Below are positions 42,601-51,633 of a stretch of 64,000 bases of DNA, in pieces (position 1 is the first letter of the stretch; the number at the start of each line of letters is the position of its first letter). Where the stretch lies: the NCBI RefSeq assembly GCF_900103325.1, contig NZ_FMXM01000018.1, positions 88,242-152,241 of the forward strand, in the 5' to 3' direction. Source of the DNA: Mesorhizobium qingshengii. GTDB taxonomy: Bacteria > Pseudomonadota > Alphaproteobacteria > Rhizobiales > Rhizobiaceae. The position numbers and the translations under genes were made by a program. The notes under the pieces are model-generated. The model searched no databases. It saw only the letters and a program-made list of their open reading frames with translations, and was not told where the DNA came from.

Positions 42601-43383
42601 TCAGCTGCCTGCGAAAACATGCAGCTCCGTTCCGGCTTCTTCGATCGCCGCGCGCAACTCGGCCTGGGGCTCGACGTCAGTGACGATGTCGGCGATGTCG
42701 CCGAGCGCGCACACGCGCTCGAGGCTGGCGCGGCCGAACTTGTCGTTGGTCACTACCAGCATTGTCGACAGCGCGCGCGAGATCATCGCCCGCTTGACCG
42801 CGGCTGCGCCCGATATCATGTCGTTCGGGCCATCGACCGTCAGACCAGACGCGCCGATGATGGCGATGTCGGCATTGTAGCGGCGGGCGAATTCGACGGT
42901 GTCTTCGCCCAGCACGCTGCCCTCGCGGCTGTCATAGGTTCCCGGACAAAGGATGACGCGGAACGTCGGGTTGGCGCCGGTCACCGACGCCACGCCGGTG
43001 GAGTTGGTGATGACGGTCAGGTTGCGCGCCAGTTGCGACAGATTGCGCGCCACCTCGTAGGTTGTCGAACCGCCGTCGATCATGACGATCTGCCCCTTTT
43101 CGATCAGGCCGGCCGCGCCCCGCCCGATCCGGGCACGTTCCTCGACCATGGTCAGGCCACGTTCGGAAATCGCCGGCTCGGACGTCACCAGTGAAATCGT
43201 CGCGCCGCCATAGGTACGGTTGAGCAGCCCGGCCTCGCCAAGCTCTATGAGATCGCGGCGGATCGTTTCGCCGGCGACACCGATGCGCCTGGCGAGCTTC
43301 GAGATCCGGATCGACGCCGACCGGCGCACTTCCGACAGGATGAGCTCGTGCCGCTCCTTTTTCGTCAGTCGACCCTGCTCCAT
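42601..43383 (-). CDS. DeoR/GlpR-family transcriptional regulator
   Basis: This 260-residue regulator has an N-terminal winged helix (RLTKKERHELILSEVRRSASIRISKLARRIGVAGETIRRDL) and the C-terminal sugar-phosphate-binding DeoR domain with MIDGGSTTYEVARNL and CPGTYDSREGSVLGEDTVE. A GGGGG stretch precedes the ATG at 43383. It is convergent with the ATC-hydrolase-like gene. Targets are unknown; DeoR proteins usually repress nearby sugar or polyol genes. Confidence 0.85.
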   Translation of the reverse strand: MEQGRLTKKERHELILSEVRRSASIRISKLARRIGVAGETIRRDLIELGEAGLLNRTYGGATISLVTSEPAISERGLTMVEERARIGRGAAGLIEKGQIVMIDGGSTTYEVARNLSQLARNLTVITNSTGVASVTGANPTFRVILCPGTYDSREGSVLGEDTVEFARRYNADIAIIGASGLTVDGPNDMISGAAAVKRAMISRALSTMLVVTNDKFGRASLERVCALGDIADIVTDVEPQAELRAAIEEAGTELHVFAGS

Positions 43384-43679
43384 GACGCCCCCTTGCCGCA
43401 ATCAGCGCGTTCGCAGCCCCGCCTATCCATCAACTCCTGCCAGCATTAAGGCAGATGATGCCGGGCGCATATCCCTGATCCGAAAGACATTAGCGATCCC
43501 GGCGCCATTGGGAAAGAAGCCGAACAAGGGTGACAGTTCGGCCCTTCCTTGTTCTGACTGGACGCACGAATCGGCGCTCAGTGCCTCATTGAAGGGATAC
43601 TCCGATGCATGTCGTGACATTGCTGAAGGCATCGACGGCAAGCCGGCTTCGATCGCAGGCCTTGCCGGACTGCAACCCG

Positions 43680-43910
43680 CATGACTGCGTGCTCGCCGGC
43701 ATCGGGCTGGGCGTGTTTCCGGGTTACAGTGTCAGCGACTATATCGCCGAGGGACGGCTGGTGCCGGTGTTTGCCGACTGGAGCTTGCCCACCGGCGGCA
43801 TCCATGCCGTCTTTCCACAGGCCCGGTTCCGGCCCGCCAAGGTGCGCGCCTTCGTCGATCTGCTCGCGTCCGCCGAGAAGAAACGATCGCGCGGCGTCGC
43901 CGTGGCGTGA
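43680..43910 (+). pseudogene. remnant of a LysR-family regulator (C-terminal end only)
   Basis: The frame encodes VLAGIGLGVFPGYSVSDYIAEGRLVPVFADW and then GGIHAVFPQARFRPAKVRAFVDLLA, the last beta strands and helix of a LysR substrate-binding domain. The helix-turn-helix and most of the sensor domain are missing. Upstream bases back to the in-frame ATG at 43605 give residues unrelated to LysR. It is therefore a 5'-truncated relic, perhaps from a deletion at the edge of the catabolic cluster. Confidence 0.65.
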
Positions 43911-43934
43911 AGCCGAGGGCTGCGGGCCCCGCGA

Positions 43935-45539
43935 TCATCGGTTTTGATGCAGGATCGTCTCGGCGGCGATGTAGCCCCAGGTCATGTTGGGACCGAGGGT
44001 CGTGCCGGCTCCCACGGCGCGCGTGCCGATGGGGTTGGCCATGGCAAGTCCCGCCGCATAAAGGCCTGGGATGATCGAGCCGTCCGGCCTCAACACCTGC
44101 GCTCGCTCGTTGGTGCGGGCGCCGCCCTTGGTACCGAGAATCGAGCGATTGATCGTCATGCCGACATAGGGAGGCTTGTCGATCGGCTTCAGCCGGTTTT
44201 CGGGGCCATGCGCCTTGTAGTCCTCCCAACCGTTCTCACCGCGGTGGAAATCCGCATCGTGCCCCTTGGCGCAAAAGCCGTTCCAGTGGGCGATCGTCTC
44301 CTCGAGGGCCGCCGCCGGCAGCCCGAGCTTGGCGGCAAGGCCACCGATTGTATCGGCCTTCTTGACCCAATCGCGCTCATAGGAGGCATACCAGCGGAAA
44401 GGCAGTGACGTTTTCAGGAACCGATGATCGCCGATGAGATAGCAGGGCAGATTGACGGGCACGCCGTCCGGCCCGCGCGCATCGATCGCCTCGCCGATGT
44501 TGAAGGCGTTTTCGCTGACAAAGCGCTTTCCACCGCGATTGACCACGATCGAATGCGGCTCGGCCTGGAAGGTCATCGGCAAGCCGTGTGGCTTTCCCTG
44601 GTAGCGCGTCGGCAGGCAGGGGTAGACATTCGCCTGATCCATGCGGTCCAGCTGCGCGCCGACGGAAGCGGCAAGTTTCTGGCCGTCGCCCTCGTTGCCG
44701 CGCGGACTGCCGATCCGGTCGAATGCACCGGGGAAATGGTGTCCACGCATCTCGGCATCCCATTCGAAGCCACCGGTTGCGATCACGACGCCGCGGCGAG
44801 CGACAATCTTCGTTCGTCGGCCCTCGCTCTCCACTTCCGCGCCGGTGATGCGCGAGTCCGGATCCTGAAGCAGGGTCACGGCGCGCGTTCCCAGCCGAAA
44901 GGTAACGCCGGCATCGAGGCAGCCCCTGATGAGCCCGGTCATCAGAGCCGTGCCCTGGCCGCCGGAATTCGTCAGCCATCGCCAGAGAAGCCTCGGCCAG
45001 ACCTTGAACCCGGCGCGGACAGGATGGTGATAGAGATCCAGGTCGACGATCTCCTGGTAAGTGAAGCTGTGCGGCAGGGTGGAGCGGCGCAGACTCCGTG
45101 CGAACCTGCCCAGGATACGGCGGCTGAGCGGCCCCGGCGAGACCATGCGGCCGTAGAGCTTGCCGCCCGGCGCTTCGGTAAAGGGGTCGGGCTCGTTGAT
45201 CAGGCGGAAATCGAGCGGCGTGTTGCCGGACAGGAAGCGTAGCATGTCCGGCGCGGCCCTGACGAACGCACACCAGAGCGTGTCTTCCTTCGGCTTCCAC
45301 CCTTCGGGCGCGACTGCGCGCAGATAGGTGAGCGCGTCCTCGCGGCTGTCGGCGATGCCGGCTTCGGCCGCGACATGATTGGCGGGTATCCAGACCCCGG
45401 CACCGGACATGGCCGATGTGCCGCCCAGCCATTCGCTCTTTTCGATGACGAGCACCTTGAGGCCGCCCTTGGCGGCCCTCAATGCCGACGAACAGGCCGC
45501 CGACCCCGACCCGATGACCAGAACGTCGAATTCATCCAT
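43935..45539 (-). CDS. FAD-dependent dehydrogenase (fumarate reductase/3-ketosteroid dehydrogenase-like)
   Basis: This is a 534-residue flavoprotein. The FAD motif is VLVIGSGSAACSSALRAAKGGLKVLVIEKSEWLGGTSAMSGAGVW in the first 50 residues, and the C-terminal YAAGLAMANPIGTRAVGAGTTLG closes the FAD site. The class desaturates alpha/beta carbons of ketones or acids, or reduces enoates. The gene faces away from the cupin/mutase operon, and the shared gap holds a GTGTCGACAC palindrome, so it belongs to the same regulon. No heme or lipoprotein signal is seen. Confidence 0.85.
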   Translation of the reverse strand: MDEFDVLVIGSGSAACSSALRAAKGGLKVLVIEKSEWLGGTSAMSGAGVWIPANHVAAEAGIADSREDALTYLRAVAPEGWKPKEDTLWCAFVRAAPDMLRFLSGNTPLDFRLINEPDPFTEAPGGKLYGRMVSPGPLSRRILGRFARSLRRSTLPHSFTYQEIVDLDLYHHPVRAGFKVWPRLLWRWLTNSGGQGTALMTGLIRGCLDAGVTFRLGTRAVTLLQDPDSRITGAEVESEGRRTKIVARRGVVIATGGFEWDAEMRGHHFPGAFDRIGSPRGNEGDGQKLAASVGAQLDRMDQANVYPCLPTRYQGKPHGLPMTFQAEPHSIVVNRGGKRFVSENAFNIGEAIDARGPDGVPVNLPCYLIGDHRFLKTSLPFRWYASYERDWVKKADTIGGLAAKLGLPAAALEETIAHWNGFCAKGHDADFHRGENGWEDYKAHGPENRLKPIDKPPYVGMTINRSILGTKGGARTNERAQVLRPDGSIIPGLYAAGLAMANPIGTRAVGAGTTLGPNMTWGYIAAETILHQNR

Positions 45540-45602
45540 TGGCGGTCCCCTGCTGCATCGCCACGGCACTATAGGAGCAGAAAATTAAATCTGTCTACTC
45601 TT

Positions 45603-45612
45603 GTGTCGACAC
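45603..45612. promoter_or_regulatory. GTGTCGACAC operator, site 1 (flavin dehydrogenase / cupin operon)
   Basis: The perfect 10-base palindrome sits in CTTGTGTCGACACTTT, 64 bases before the flavoprotein ATG (leftward) and 75 before the cupin ATG (rightward). It is the first of four copies, all at promoters of the catabolic cluster. Confidence 0.7.
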
Positions 45613-45687
45613 TTTTTGCGCTGTAACCTCGTGCAAGTCAGCAGCGTGCTCGGCATGATCTTCGTAGCCCTTTCGATAGGCAGAACC

Positions 45688-46224
45688 ATGGACGATACCC
45701 GCCTTCCAACCGTACCCTCCGGCATCCATATTTCCGATTCCCAAACGCGTGAAAGCTATTGGCAGCCGGTGCCGGCAAACGGCCATATCGACGTGGCGCT
45801 CGCGCCGCACATCGTCGGCATGGAGCACCCCTTCGCGCTGGGCACGCAATCGGTCGCGCCGGGCGGCTATGTGCGCGAACACACGCATGACCGCAACGAG
45901 GAGGCGATCTATGTCATCGAGGGTCAGGGCCGCGCCGTCGTCGAGGGCAAGGAATATCCGCTAGGCCCGGACAGCGTGGTGTTCCTGCCGAAGAATGTCA
46001 GGCACATGTTCATCAACGATGGCGAGACACGCCTGCGCTGGCTCTGGCTGATCGTGCTGAACGGGCTCGAGGACTTCTTTCGCCTTATCGGCAAGCCGCG
46101 CAAACCGGGCGACCGCGTGCCGTCCAATTTTCCGCGCCCGGAAAACGTCCTGGAAATCGAGCGCAAGACGGTCTTCGGAGCCGACCTTACCGACAAGTTC
46201 GATCCCCTGAAACAGAACCCCTGA
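45688..46224 (+). CDS. cupin-domain protein
   Basis: This 178-residue protein has a single cupin barrel with VAPGGYVREHTHDRNEEAIYVIEGQGRAVVEG and DSVVFLPKNVRHMFINDG. The His-His-Glu-His metal set is complete. The frame reaches back to 45601 through the operator, but the ATG at 45688 excludes it. It is the first gene of the rightward operon and ends 10 bases before the dehydrogenase gene. It could be a dioxygenase, isomerase or small-molecule sensor; nothing in the sequence decides this. Confidence 0.78.
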   Translation: MDDTRLPTVPSGIHISDSQTRESYWQPVPANGHIDVALAPHIVGMEHPFALGTQSVAPGGYVREHTHDRNEEAIYVIEGQGRAVVEGKEYPLGPDSVVFLPKNVRHMFINDGETRLRWLWLIVLNGLEDFFRLIGKPRKPGDRVPSNFPRPENVLEIERKTVFGADLTDKFDPLKQNP

Positions 46225-46234
46225 AGCAGCCCTG

Positions 46235-47011
46235 ATGGTGACGCTCGGCCTTATCGGCTACGGCACGATCGCGCGCGAGATCGTCTCCGCTTTCCCACAG
46301 GATTCGGTTCGCTGGGCGGCTCTGCTGCGCGAAGGCGCATGCCCGGCCCTGCCGCCGAATGTCAGCGCGGTCACACAGCTTGACGCGCTGATAGGAATAC
46401 GCCCAAGAGCAGTGGTGGAGGCGGCTGGCCAGGAGGCAGTGGCCGCATACGCACCCGCGCTTCTTGAAGCGGGCATCCCGACTGTCATCGCTTCGGTCGG
46501 CGCACTGTCCGATCCGGGGCTTGCCGCCCGGCTAGCCGGGGCGTCACGCAGCGGAGGCGCGCGCTTCGTCCTGCCATCAGGCGCATTGGGCGGCCTCGAC
46601 TATTTGCGAGCGATAGCGGCACTTCCCGATGCGCGGGTGCGCTATACCTCGCGCAAACCGCCTGCCGCCTGGGCGGCGGAGCTGGCCTCCGCCGGCCTTT
46701 CAGCCGACAATGGCGCCATTACCCTTTTCGAGGGTGCGCCCGCCGAAGCTGCGAGACTCTATCCGAGAAACCTCAACGCGGCTTTCGCCGTGGCAATCGC
46801 GGCGGGCGCCGGCAAGGTGACGGTGCGCGTGATTGCCGATCCGAAGGCGGCCGGCAACACCCACGAGATCGAAGCCGAGAGTGCCGCCGGCGCCGCCTCT
46901 TTTCGCTTCGTTAACGCGCCCTCGCCCGACAATCCCAAGACTTCCGCGCTCACGGCACTCAGCCTCGTCGCGGCCCTTGGCGAACTGCTTGATCTGGAAG
47001 GCCATCGTTGA
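46235..47011 (+). CDS. L-aspartate dehydrogenase-like enzyme
   Basis: This is a 258-residue protein. It has an N-terminal Rossmann domain (LGLIGYGTIAREIV), then the DUF108 catalytic domain with VLPSGALGGLDYLRAIA, YPRNLNAAFAVAIAAG and the conserved His in NTHEIEAES. The family interconverts aspartate and iminoaspartate/oxaloacetate with NAD(P). In this catabolic cluster, oxidative deamination of aspartate or a related amino acid is plausible. Its stop overlaps the hydrolase ATG by one base. Confidence 0.82.
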   Translation: MVTLGLIGYGTIAREIVSAFPQDSVRWAALLREGACPALPPNVSAVTQLDALIGIRPRAVVEAAGQEAVAAYAPALLEAGIPTVIASVGALSDPGLAARLAGASRSGGARFVLPSGALGGLDYLRAIAALPDARVRYTSRKPPAAWAAELASAGLSADNGAITLFEGAPAEAARLYPRNLNAAFAVAIAAGAGKVTVRVIADPKAAGNTHEIEAESAAGAASFRFVNAPSPDNPKTSALTALSLVAALGELLDLEGHR

Positions 47012-47823
47012 TGACCTTCTTCACCGCCGCCGATGGTTGCCGCATTCACTACGAGACGTTCGGCAGCCATGGCCCGCGCCTCATCCTCATCCCCGGGCTC
47101 GGCGGCGACGGCCGCTTCTGGGCCGGCGTCGTTGGACTGCTCGAGGCCGACCATCGCATCATCGTCACCGACCATCGCGGCGCGGGCCGCAGCGATCGCC
47201 CAAATAGCTCTTACTCCATTTCCCTGATCGCCAGCGACATTGCCGGCCTGCTGGCACGGACGGGTGGTCCCGCCCATATTGTCGGACATTCCACCGGGGG
47301 CGCCATCGCTCAGGTGCTGGCGCTCGATCATTCCGAACTCGGCCTGAGCTACACGATCAGCAGTTCCTGGGCGCGGGCCGACACCCGTTTCCGTGCGCTC
47401 TTCAGCGCTCGCGCCGAACTGCTGGAGGCCGGCATGGCCGAAACCTACCAGCGCCTCGGCCATGTGCTCTGCCACGAGCCGTCCTACCTCGAAGCGCGTG
47501 CCGGGCAACTCGAGGCGGCGGTCACCGCCGCCCCTCGGACCCTGGCGCCACTTGCCGTCAGCGCCGCGCGCGTGCGCATGCTGCTCGACCACGACCGCCT
47601 TGCCGACCTGCCGCGCATCGCCGCCCCGGTCCAGGTGATTGCGGCCGCCGGCGATATTCTGACACCGCCGGCCCTTTCGGAAGCCATCACCACCGCGATA
47701 CCGGGTGCGAACCATGTGGTCGTTCCGGGCGCGCATTTTCATCCTCTCGCCGATCCCGAGGGTTTTGCCACCATCATTCGCCGTTTCATTGCCGAAGCAG
47801 GCAACAAATATCATGACCGCTGA
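47011..47823 (+). CDS. alpha/beta-hydrolase
   Basis: This is a 270-residue single-domain hydrolase. The nucleophile is S94 in VGHSTGG, the oxyanion loop is LIPGLGGDGRFW, and the acid/His pair comes late (AAGDILTPP and GAHFHPLADPEGF). The layout resembles 3-oxoadipate enol-lactonase, so a lactone, ester or C-C substrate is likely. The start overlaps the upstream stop by one base, and the end overlaps the mutase gene by 11 bases. Co-expression is therefore certain by layout. Confidence 0.83.
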   Translation: MTFFTAADGCRIHYETFGSHGPRLILIPGLGGDGRFWAGVVGLLEADHRIIVTDHRGAGRSDRPNSSYSISLIASDIAGLLARTGGPAHIVGHSTGGAIAQVLALDHSELGLSYTISSSWARADTRFRALFSARAELLEAGMAETYQRLGHVLCHEPSYLEARAGQLEAAVTAAPRTLAPLAVSAARVRMLLDHDRLADLPRIAAPVQVIAAAGDILTPPALSEAITTAIPGANHVVVPGAHFHPLADPEGFATIIRRFIAEAGNKYHDR

Positions 47824-49561
47824 ACTTGCCCCCGCTCTCATCGACCCTCGCCTCAAGCCGGGTGCCGAACTCCTCGCCGAAGGACGCGCCATGGCGCGCG
47901 ACTGGCGCCTCGGCAGTTGCCGCTTCCTCACCGAAACCGGAATGCCGTCCGAGGCTGCATGGAAGCGCAAGGCGGCGGCCGAGACACGCGTCATGCAGCA
48001 TGCCCATATCGGTTTCAGAAGCGTCGACCGCACCATTGCGGCGATCGGCGAGGTGCACGGGCAATGCCGCAAGGCAGGCGTGACAGTAGACCGTTTCGGC
48101 ATCACCCTCGACTGGTCGATGGGCTATCCACAGGCCATGCGCGCCAAGGCAGCACGCGGCACCGGCATCGTGCTCACCGGTCCCGAGGATTTCGCACGCA
48201 TCACCAACGCCGCGCCTGCCGCCGCCCATTTCGGCGACTTCATGCTCGGACTGCCGGGCGCGCTGGAAAACACCCGCGCCGCCATTGCCGCCGGAGCGAC
48301 GGCCGTCGGCAATCTGGGACAGTATTTCACGTTCCGGCTGCCTTACTGGGACGATGACGTGGCGACCACCGAAGCCACCGTCACCGCGCTCGGCCTGATT
48401 GCCGCGCAGGATGCCGAAATCCTTGTTCATTCCAATCTCGACGACGGATTCGCGGGGCTGTTCATCGACATGGCCTGCGCGCTCGGCATGGTGCTGATCG
48501 AAAAATACATCGTCGAGGATCTGATCGGCGCGCGGCTCGCCCATTGCTACGGCCACCATTTCAGCGATCCGCTGTCGCGCACCGCCTTCCATGCCGCACT
48601 GGTCCGGGTCAGCGACACGCCAGGCACCATGATCTTCGGCAACACCGTTTCCTACCAGTCGACCCCGGCAGGCAATTACGCAAGCCTAGCAAGCTATCTG
48701 CTGGCCGACATACTGGCCGTCGGGCGATGGCCGTCCGGCCATGCGATCAATCCCGTGCCGGTGACCGAGAACCAGCGCATTCCCGATGTCGACGAGATCA
48801 TCGACGCGCAGACCTTCGCGCACCGGCTCACGCTGCACGCGCCTTTCTACGATCCGGTCTTCGACTGGTCCAAGGTCGAGGCGATGGCCGATGTGCTTGT
48901 CGCGGGCGGACGCCGCTTTGCCGATGCCGCCATGACGGGGCTGGCCGAGCGTGGGGTGGATACCGGGGACCCGGCCGCATTGATGCTCGCCGTCCGCCGC
49001 ATGGGGCCAAAGCGCATGGAGGCGCCTTTCGGCCCGGGAGCGGCAAGCGCGCGCGGACGCACGCCACTGATCCATGCCGAATGGGCCCGCGAGCTCAACC
49101 ACAAGGCTGCAAGCTGGGTTTCGACGCAGAAACCGCTGGCAAGGCAAGAGCCACTGACCCTCTGCATCGGTACGACCGACGTCCACGAACACGGCAAGTA
49201 TCTCGTCGAACAGGCGCTGGAAGGCCTGGGCATTGCCATCGTCGATGCCGGCGTGGCCGTCGACCCGGAAGCGCTTGTCGCCCGCGCGGCGGAGACCGGG
49301 GCCGATGCCATAGCCATCAGCACCTACAATGGCGTGGCGCTTCGCTATGCCCAGTCGGTGAAGGCAGCGATGGCGGCGCGCGGACTCGTCCTGCCGGTGC
49401 TCATCGGCGGGCGGCTGAACGAAGTGCCGAAAGAGTCCAATTCCGGCCTGCCGGTGGATGTGACCGAGGACATCGCAAAGCTCGGTTGCGTGCCATGCGC
49501 CGATCTCGATGCGATGCTCGGCGCCCTGCGCTCCATCCCGCCGGCCGGCCAAAGTGGGTAG
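47813..49561 (+). CDS. single-chain cobalamin-dependent mutase (glutamate-mutase-like barrel plus B12 domain)
   Basis: This is a 582-residue protein. The C-terminal domain (residues about 445-575) carries the complete cobalamin signature D456-x-H458-x-x-G461, 41 residues, S503-x-Y505, 26 residues, G532-G533, so the histidine-on cofactor mode is expected. The N-terminal 440 residues look like a TIM barrel. The part RRFADAAMTGLAERGVD...MEAPFGPG recalls the catalytic epsilon subunit of glutamate mutase, and GHHFSDPLSR is a possible active-site loop. Glutamate mutase has barrel and B12 domain on two chains; here they are fused, barrel first. It is shorter than methylmalonyl-CoA mutase and lacks its CoA-barrel motifs. 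A carbon-skeleton rearrangement is inferred; the substrate is unknown. Confidence 0.72.
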   Translation: MTAELAPALIDPRLKPGAELLAEGRAMARDWRLGSCRFLTETGMPSEAAWKRKAAAETRVMQHAHIGFRSVDRTIAAIGEVHGQCRKAGVTVDRFGITLDWSMGYPQAMRAKAARGTGIVLTGPEDFARITNAAPAAAHFGDFMLGLPGALENTRAAIAAGATAVGNLGQYFTFRLPYWDDDVATTEATVTALGLIAAQDAEILVHSNLDDGFAGLFIDMACALGMVLIEKYIVEDLIGARLAHCYGHHFSDPLSRTAFHAALVRVSDTPGTMIFGNTVSYQSTPAGNYASLASYLLADILAVGRWPSGHAINPVPVTENQRIPDVDEIIDAQTFAHRLTLHAPFYDPVFDWSKVEAMADVLVAGGRRFADAAMTGLAERGVDTGDPAALMLAVRRMGPKRMEAPFGPGAASARGRTPLIHAEWARELNHKAASWVSTQKPLARQEPLTLCIGTTDVHEHGKYLVEQALEGLGIAIVDAGVAVDPEALVARAAETGADAIAISTYNGVALRYAQSVKAAMAARGLVLPVLIGGRLNEVPKESNSGLPVDVTEDIAKLGCVPCADLDAMLGALRSIPPAGQSG

Positions 49562-49624
49562 TCCGCCGCATTATCGATCCTGTTTTCCAGACTTGTTTCG
49601 ACCTTGCCTCGCGGAAGCCCTTGC

Positions 49625-49640
49625 AAAGTGTCGACACTTT
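49625..49640. promoter_or_regulatory. AAAGTGTCGACACTTT operator, site 2 (E1/E2 operon)
   Basis: This perfect 16-base palindrome lies 64 bases after the mutase stop and 35 bases before the GTG start of the E1-alpha gene. It is the longest of the four copies and shows that the oxoacid-dehydrogenase genes have their own regulated promoter. Confidence 0.75.
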
Positions 49641-49674
49641 TGTATTTAATTTCGGCATGAGATCGGGGACAGCC

Positions 49675-50646
49675 GTGAAAAACACTCCTTCCGTCGAACA
49701 ACATCTGGAAATCTATCGCCGGATGCTGCTGGTGCGGCATCTGGAAGAGAGCCTTGGTGCGCTCCACAAGGAGGGGCGCACGCGCGGTCCGATCCATCGT
49801 TGCGACGGCCAGGAAGCTGTCGGTGTCGCGGCCACGGCGGCGCTGGAGACGGGCGACAAGGTCGCCACCACCCATCGCGGCCATGCCGTCTATATTGGCA
49901 AGGGCATGGCCATGCGTCCCGTGGTTGCCGAAATCCTTGGCCGCGCCACCGGCGCCTGCGGCGGGCGCGCCGGCCACATGCTGATAGCCGATGCCGAAAA
50001 GGGTGTGATCGGCGGCAACGCCATCGTTGGCGCGGGCATCCCGGCGGCAACCGGCATGGCTCTGTCCATGCAAATCCTTGGCAACGGCAACGTCGCCATG
50101 TGCATCTTCGGCGACGGCGCCGCCCAGACCGGCATCTGCCACGAGGCAATGAACATGGCCGGGCTGTGGAAGCTGCCTGTCGTCTTCGTGCTCGAGCACA
50201 ACCAGTTCGGCCTGACTGTCCCCTCGGATGTGCAGTCGCCGGTCGCGGATCTGTCGATCCGCGCCGCCGGCTACGCGATGCCGGCCGAGATCGTCGACGG
50301 CAACGATGCTGTCGCCGTCTACCGCGCCGTGTCTGCCATGACCGAGCGCGCCCGGCGCGGCGAAGGCCCCGGCATGGTCGAATGCAAGACCTATCGCATC
50401 GAAGGCTTTTCCACCTCCGACATGGGCGGCTACCAGAAGCCGCAGGACATCGCCGCCTGGAAGGCACGCGACCCGCTGCTGGTTTCGCGCAAGGCACTTC
50501 TTGGCGATGTCGGCGAGACTAAGCTCGCCGACATCGAGGCGGCGGCCAAGGCCGAGGTGGCCGAAGCCTTCGAGACCGCGCTGTCCGATCCCCTGCCGGA
50601 ATTTTCCGTCGACGAAGCCTGCAATCCCTACAGCGAGGCGCACTGA
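49675..50646 (+). CDS. 2-oxoacid/acetoin dehydrogenase E1 component, alpha subunit
   Basis: This 323-residue thiamine-diphosphate enzyme subunit has the cofactor motif GDGAAQTG...LEHNQFG near residues 147-183 and the active-site region THRGHAVYIGKGM near 63. The usual length is 320-340. The GTG at 49675 has GGGGA five bases upstream. An ATG at 49657 lies only 17 bases from the operator with no ribosome site, so the GTG is preferred. Together with the beta subunit it would decarboxylate a 2-oxo acid or cleave a diketone. Confidence 0.85.
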   Translation: MKNTPSVEQHLEIYRRMLLVRHLEESLGALHKEGRTRGPIHRCDGQEAVGVAATAALETGDKVATTHRGHAVYIGKGMAMRPVVAEILGRATGACGGRAGHMLIADAEKGVIGGNAIVGAGIPAATGMALSMQILGNGNVAMCIFGDGAAQTGICHEAMNMAGLWKLPVVFVLEHNQFGLTVPSDVQSPVADLSIRAAGYAMPAEIVDGNDAVAVYRAVSAMTERARRGEGPGMVECKTYRIEGFSTSDMGGYQKPQDIAAWKARDPLLVSRKALLGDVGETKLADIEAAAKAEVAEAFETALSDPLPEFSVDEACNPYSEAH

Positions 50647-50647
50647 C

Positions 50648-51622
50648 ATGGCCATGATGCGGTACGCCGAGGCGCTCAATGCGGCGCTGCGCGAAGAGAT
50701 GCAGGCCGATCCTTCCGTCTTCCTCTTCGGCGAGGACATCGGCCGCTATGGCGGCGTCTTCAAGGTGACAAAAGGGCTGATGGAGGAATTCGGCGAGACG
50801 CGCGTGCGCGACACGCCGATCTCCGAACAGGCTATGACCGCCATGGCGGTGACCGCGGCCATGACCGGCACCCGTCCGGTGCTGGAAATCATGTATGCGG
50901 ACTTCATACCGCTGACGCTCGATGCGCTGGTCAACCAGGCCTCGATCTACAACTACATCTGGAACGGCCAGGTGAAGATGCCTTTCGTGCTGCGCACGCA
51001 GGGCGGCGGCGGCGCCGGTGCCGGCGCGCAGCACTCCAAGGCGCTCGACTCCATGCTTGCCCACATACCCGGCATCAAGGTGGTTGCCCCGTCGACGCCC
51101 GCCGACGCCAAGGGCATGCTGAAGGCCGCGATCCGCGACGACCAGCCGGTGGTCTTCCTCGAACACAAACTGCTCTACAACACCCGTGGCGAGGTGCCTG
51201 ACGGCGATGTGACGGTGCCGCTCGGCAAGGCCGCGACCATGCGCGAGGGCAGCGATATCTCGATCTTCGCCACCTCCAAGATGGTGGTGGAGGCGCTGAA
51301 AGCCGCCGACCTTCTCGCGGCTGACGGCGTTTCGGCCGAAATCGTCGACCTCCGGTCGCTGCGCCCGCTCGACGTCAACGCCATTGTCGCCTCGATCACG
51401 AAAACCCACCATGCCGTGGTGGTCAACGAAGGATGGCGCTTCTGCGGCTATGCCGCCGAGCTTTCGGCAACGATCATGGACCACGCTTTCGACGAGCTCG
51501 ACGCGCCGGTCGCACGCGTCACGCTGCCGGACATGCCGATCCCGTACTCCGAACCGCTGGAAACGGCGATGCTGCCGAATGCCGAAAAGATCCGCACTGC
51601 CGCGCTGCAGACACTCAAGTGA
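50648..51622 (+). CDS. 2-oxoacid/acetoin dehydrogenase E1 component, beta subunit
   Basis: This 324-residue protein has the transketolase pyrimidine domain with FLFGEDIGRYGGVFKVTKGL at residues about 22-41 and GETRVRDTPISEQAMTAMAVTAAMTG, and the C-terminal transketolase domain with SAEIVDLRSLRPLDVNAI. The start overlaps the alpha stop region by layout (TGACATGG). It pairs with the alpha subunit in an alpha2-beta2 E1. Branched-chain, acetoin and pyruvate members are all this similar, so the substrate is not decided. Confidence 0.87.
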   Translation: MAMMRYAEALNAALREEMQADPSVFLFGEDIGRYGGVFKVTKGLMEEFGETRVRDTPISEQAMTAMAVTAAMTGTRPVLEIMYADFIPLTLDALVNQASIYNYIWNGQVKMPFVLRTQGGGGAGAGAQHSKALDSMLAHIPGIKVVAPSTPADAKGMLKAAIRDDQPVVFLEHKLLYNTRGEVPDGDVTVPLGKAATMREGSDISIFATSKMVVEALKAADLLAADGVSAEIVDLRSLRPLDVNAIVASITKTHHAVVVNEGWRFCGYAAELSATIMDHAFDELDAPVARVTLPDMPIPYSEPLETAMLPNAEKIRTAALQTLK

Positions 51623-51633
51623 CGGAGGCGGCG

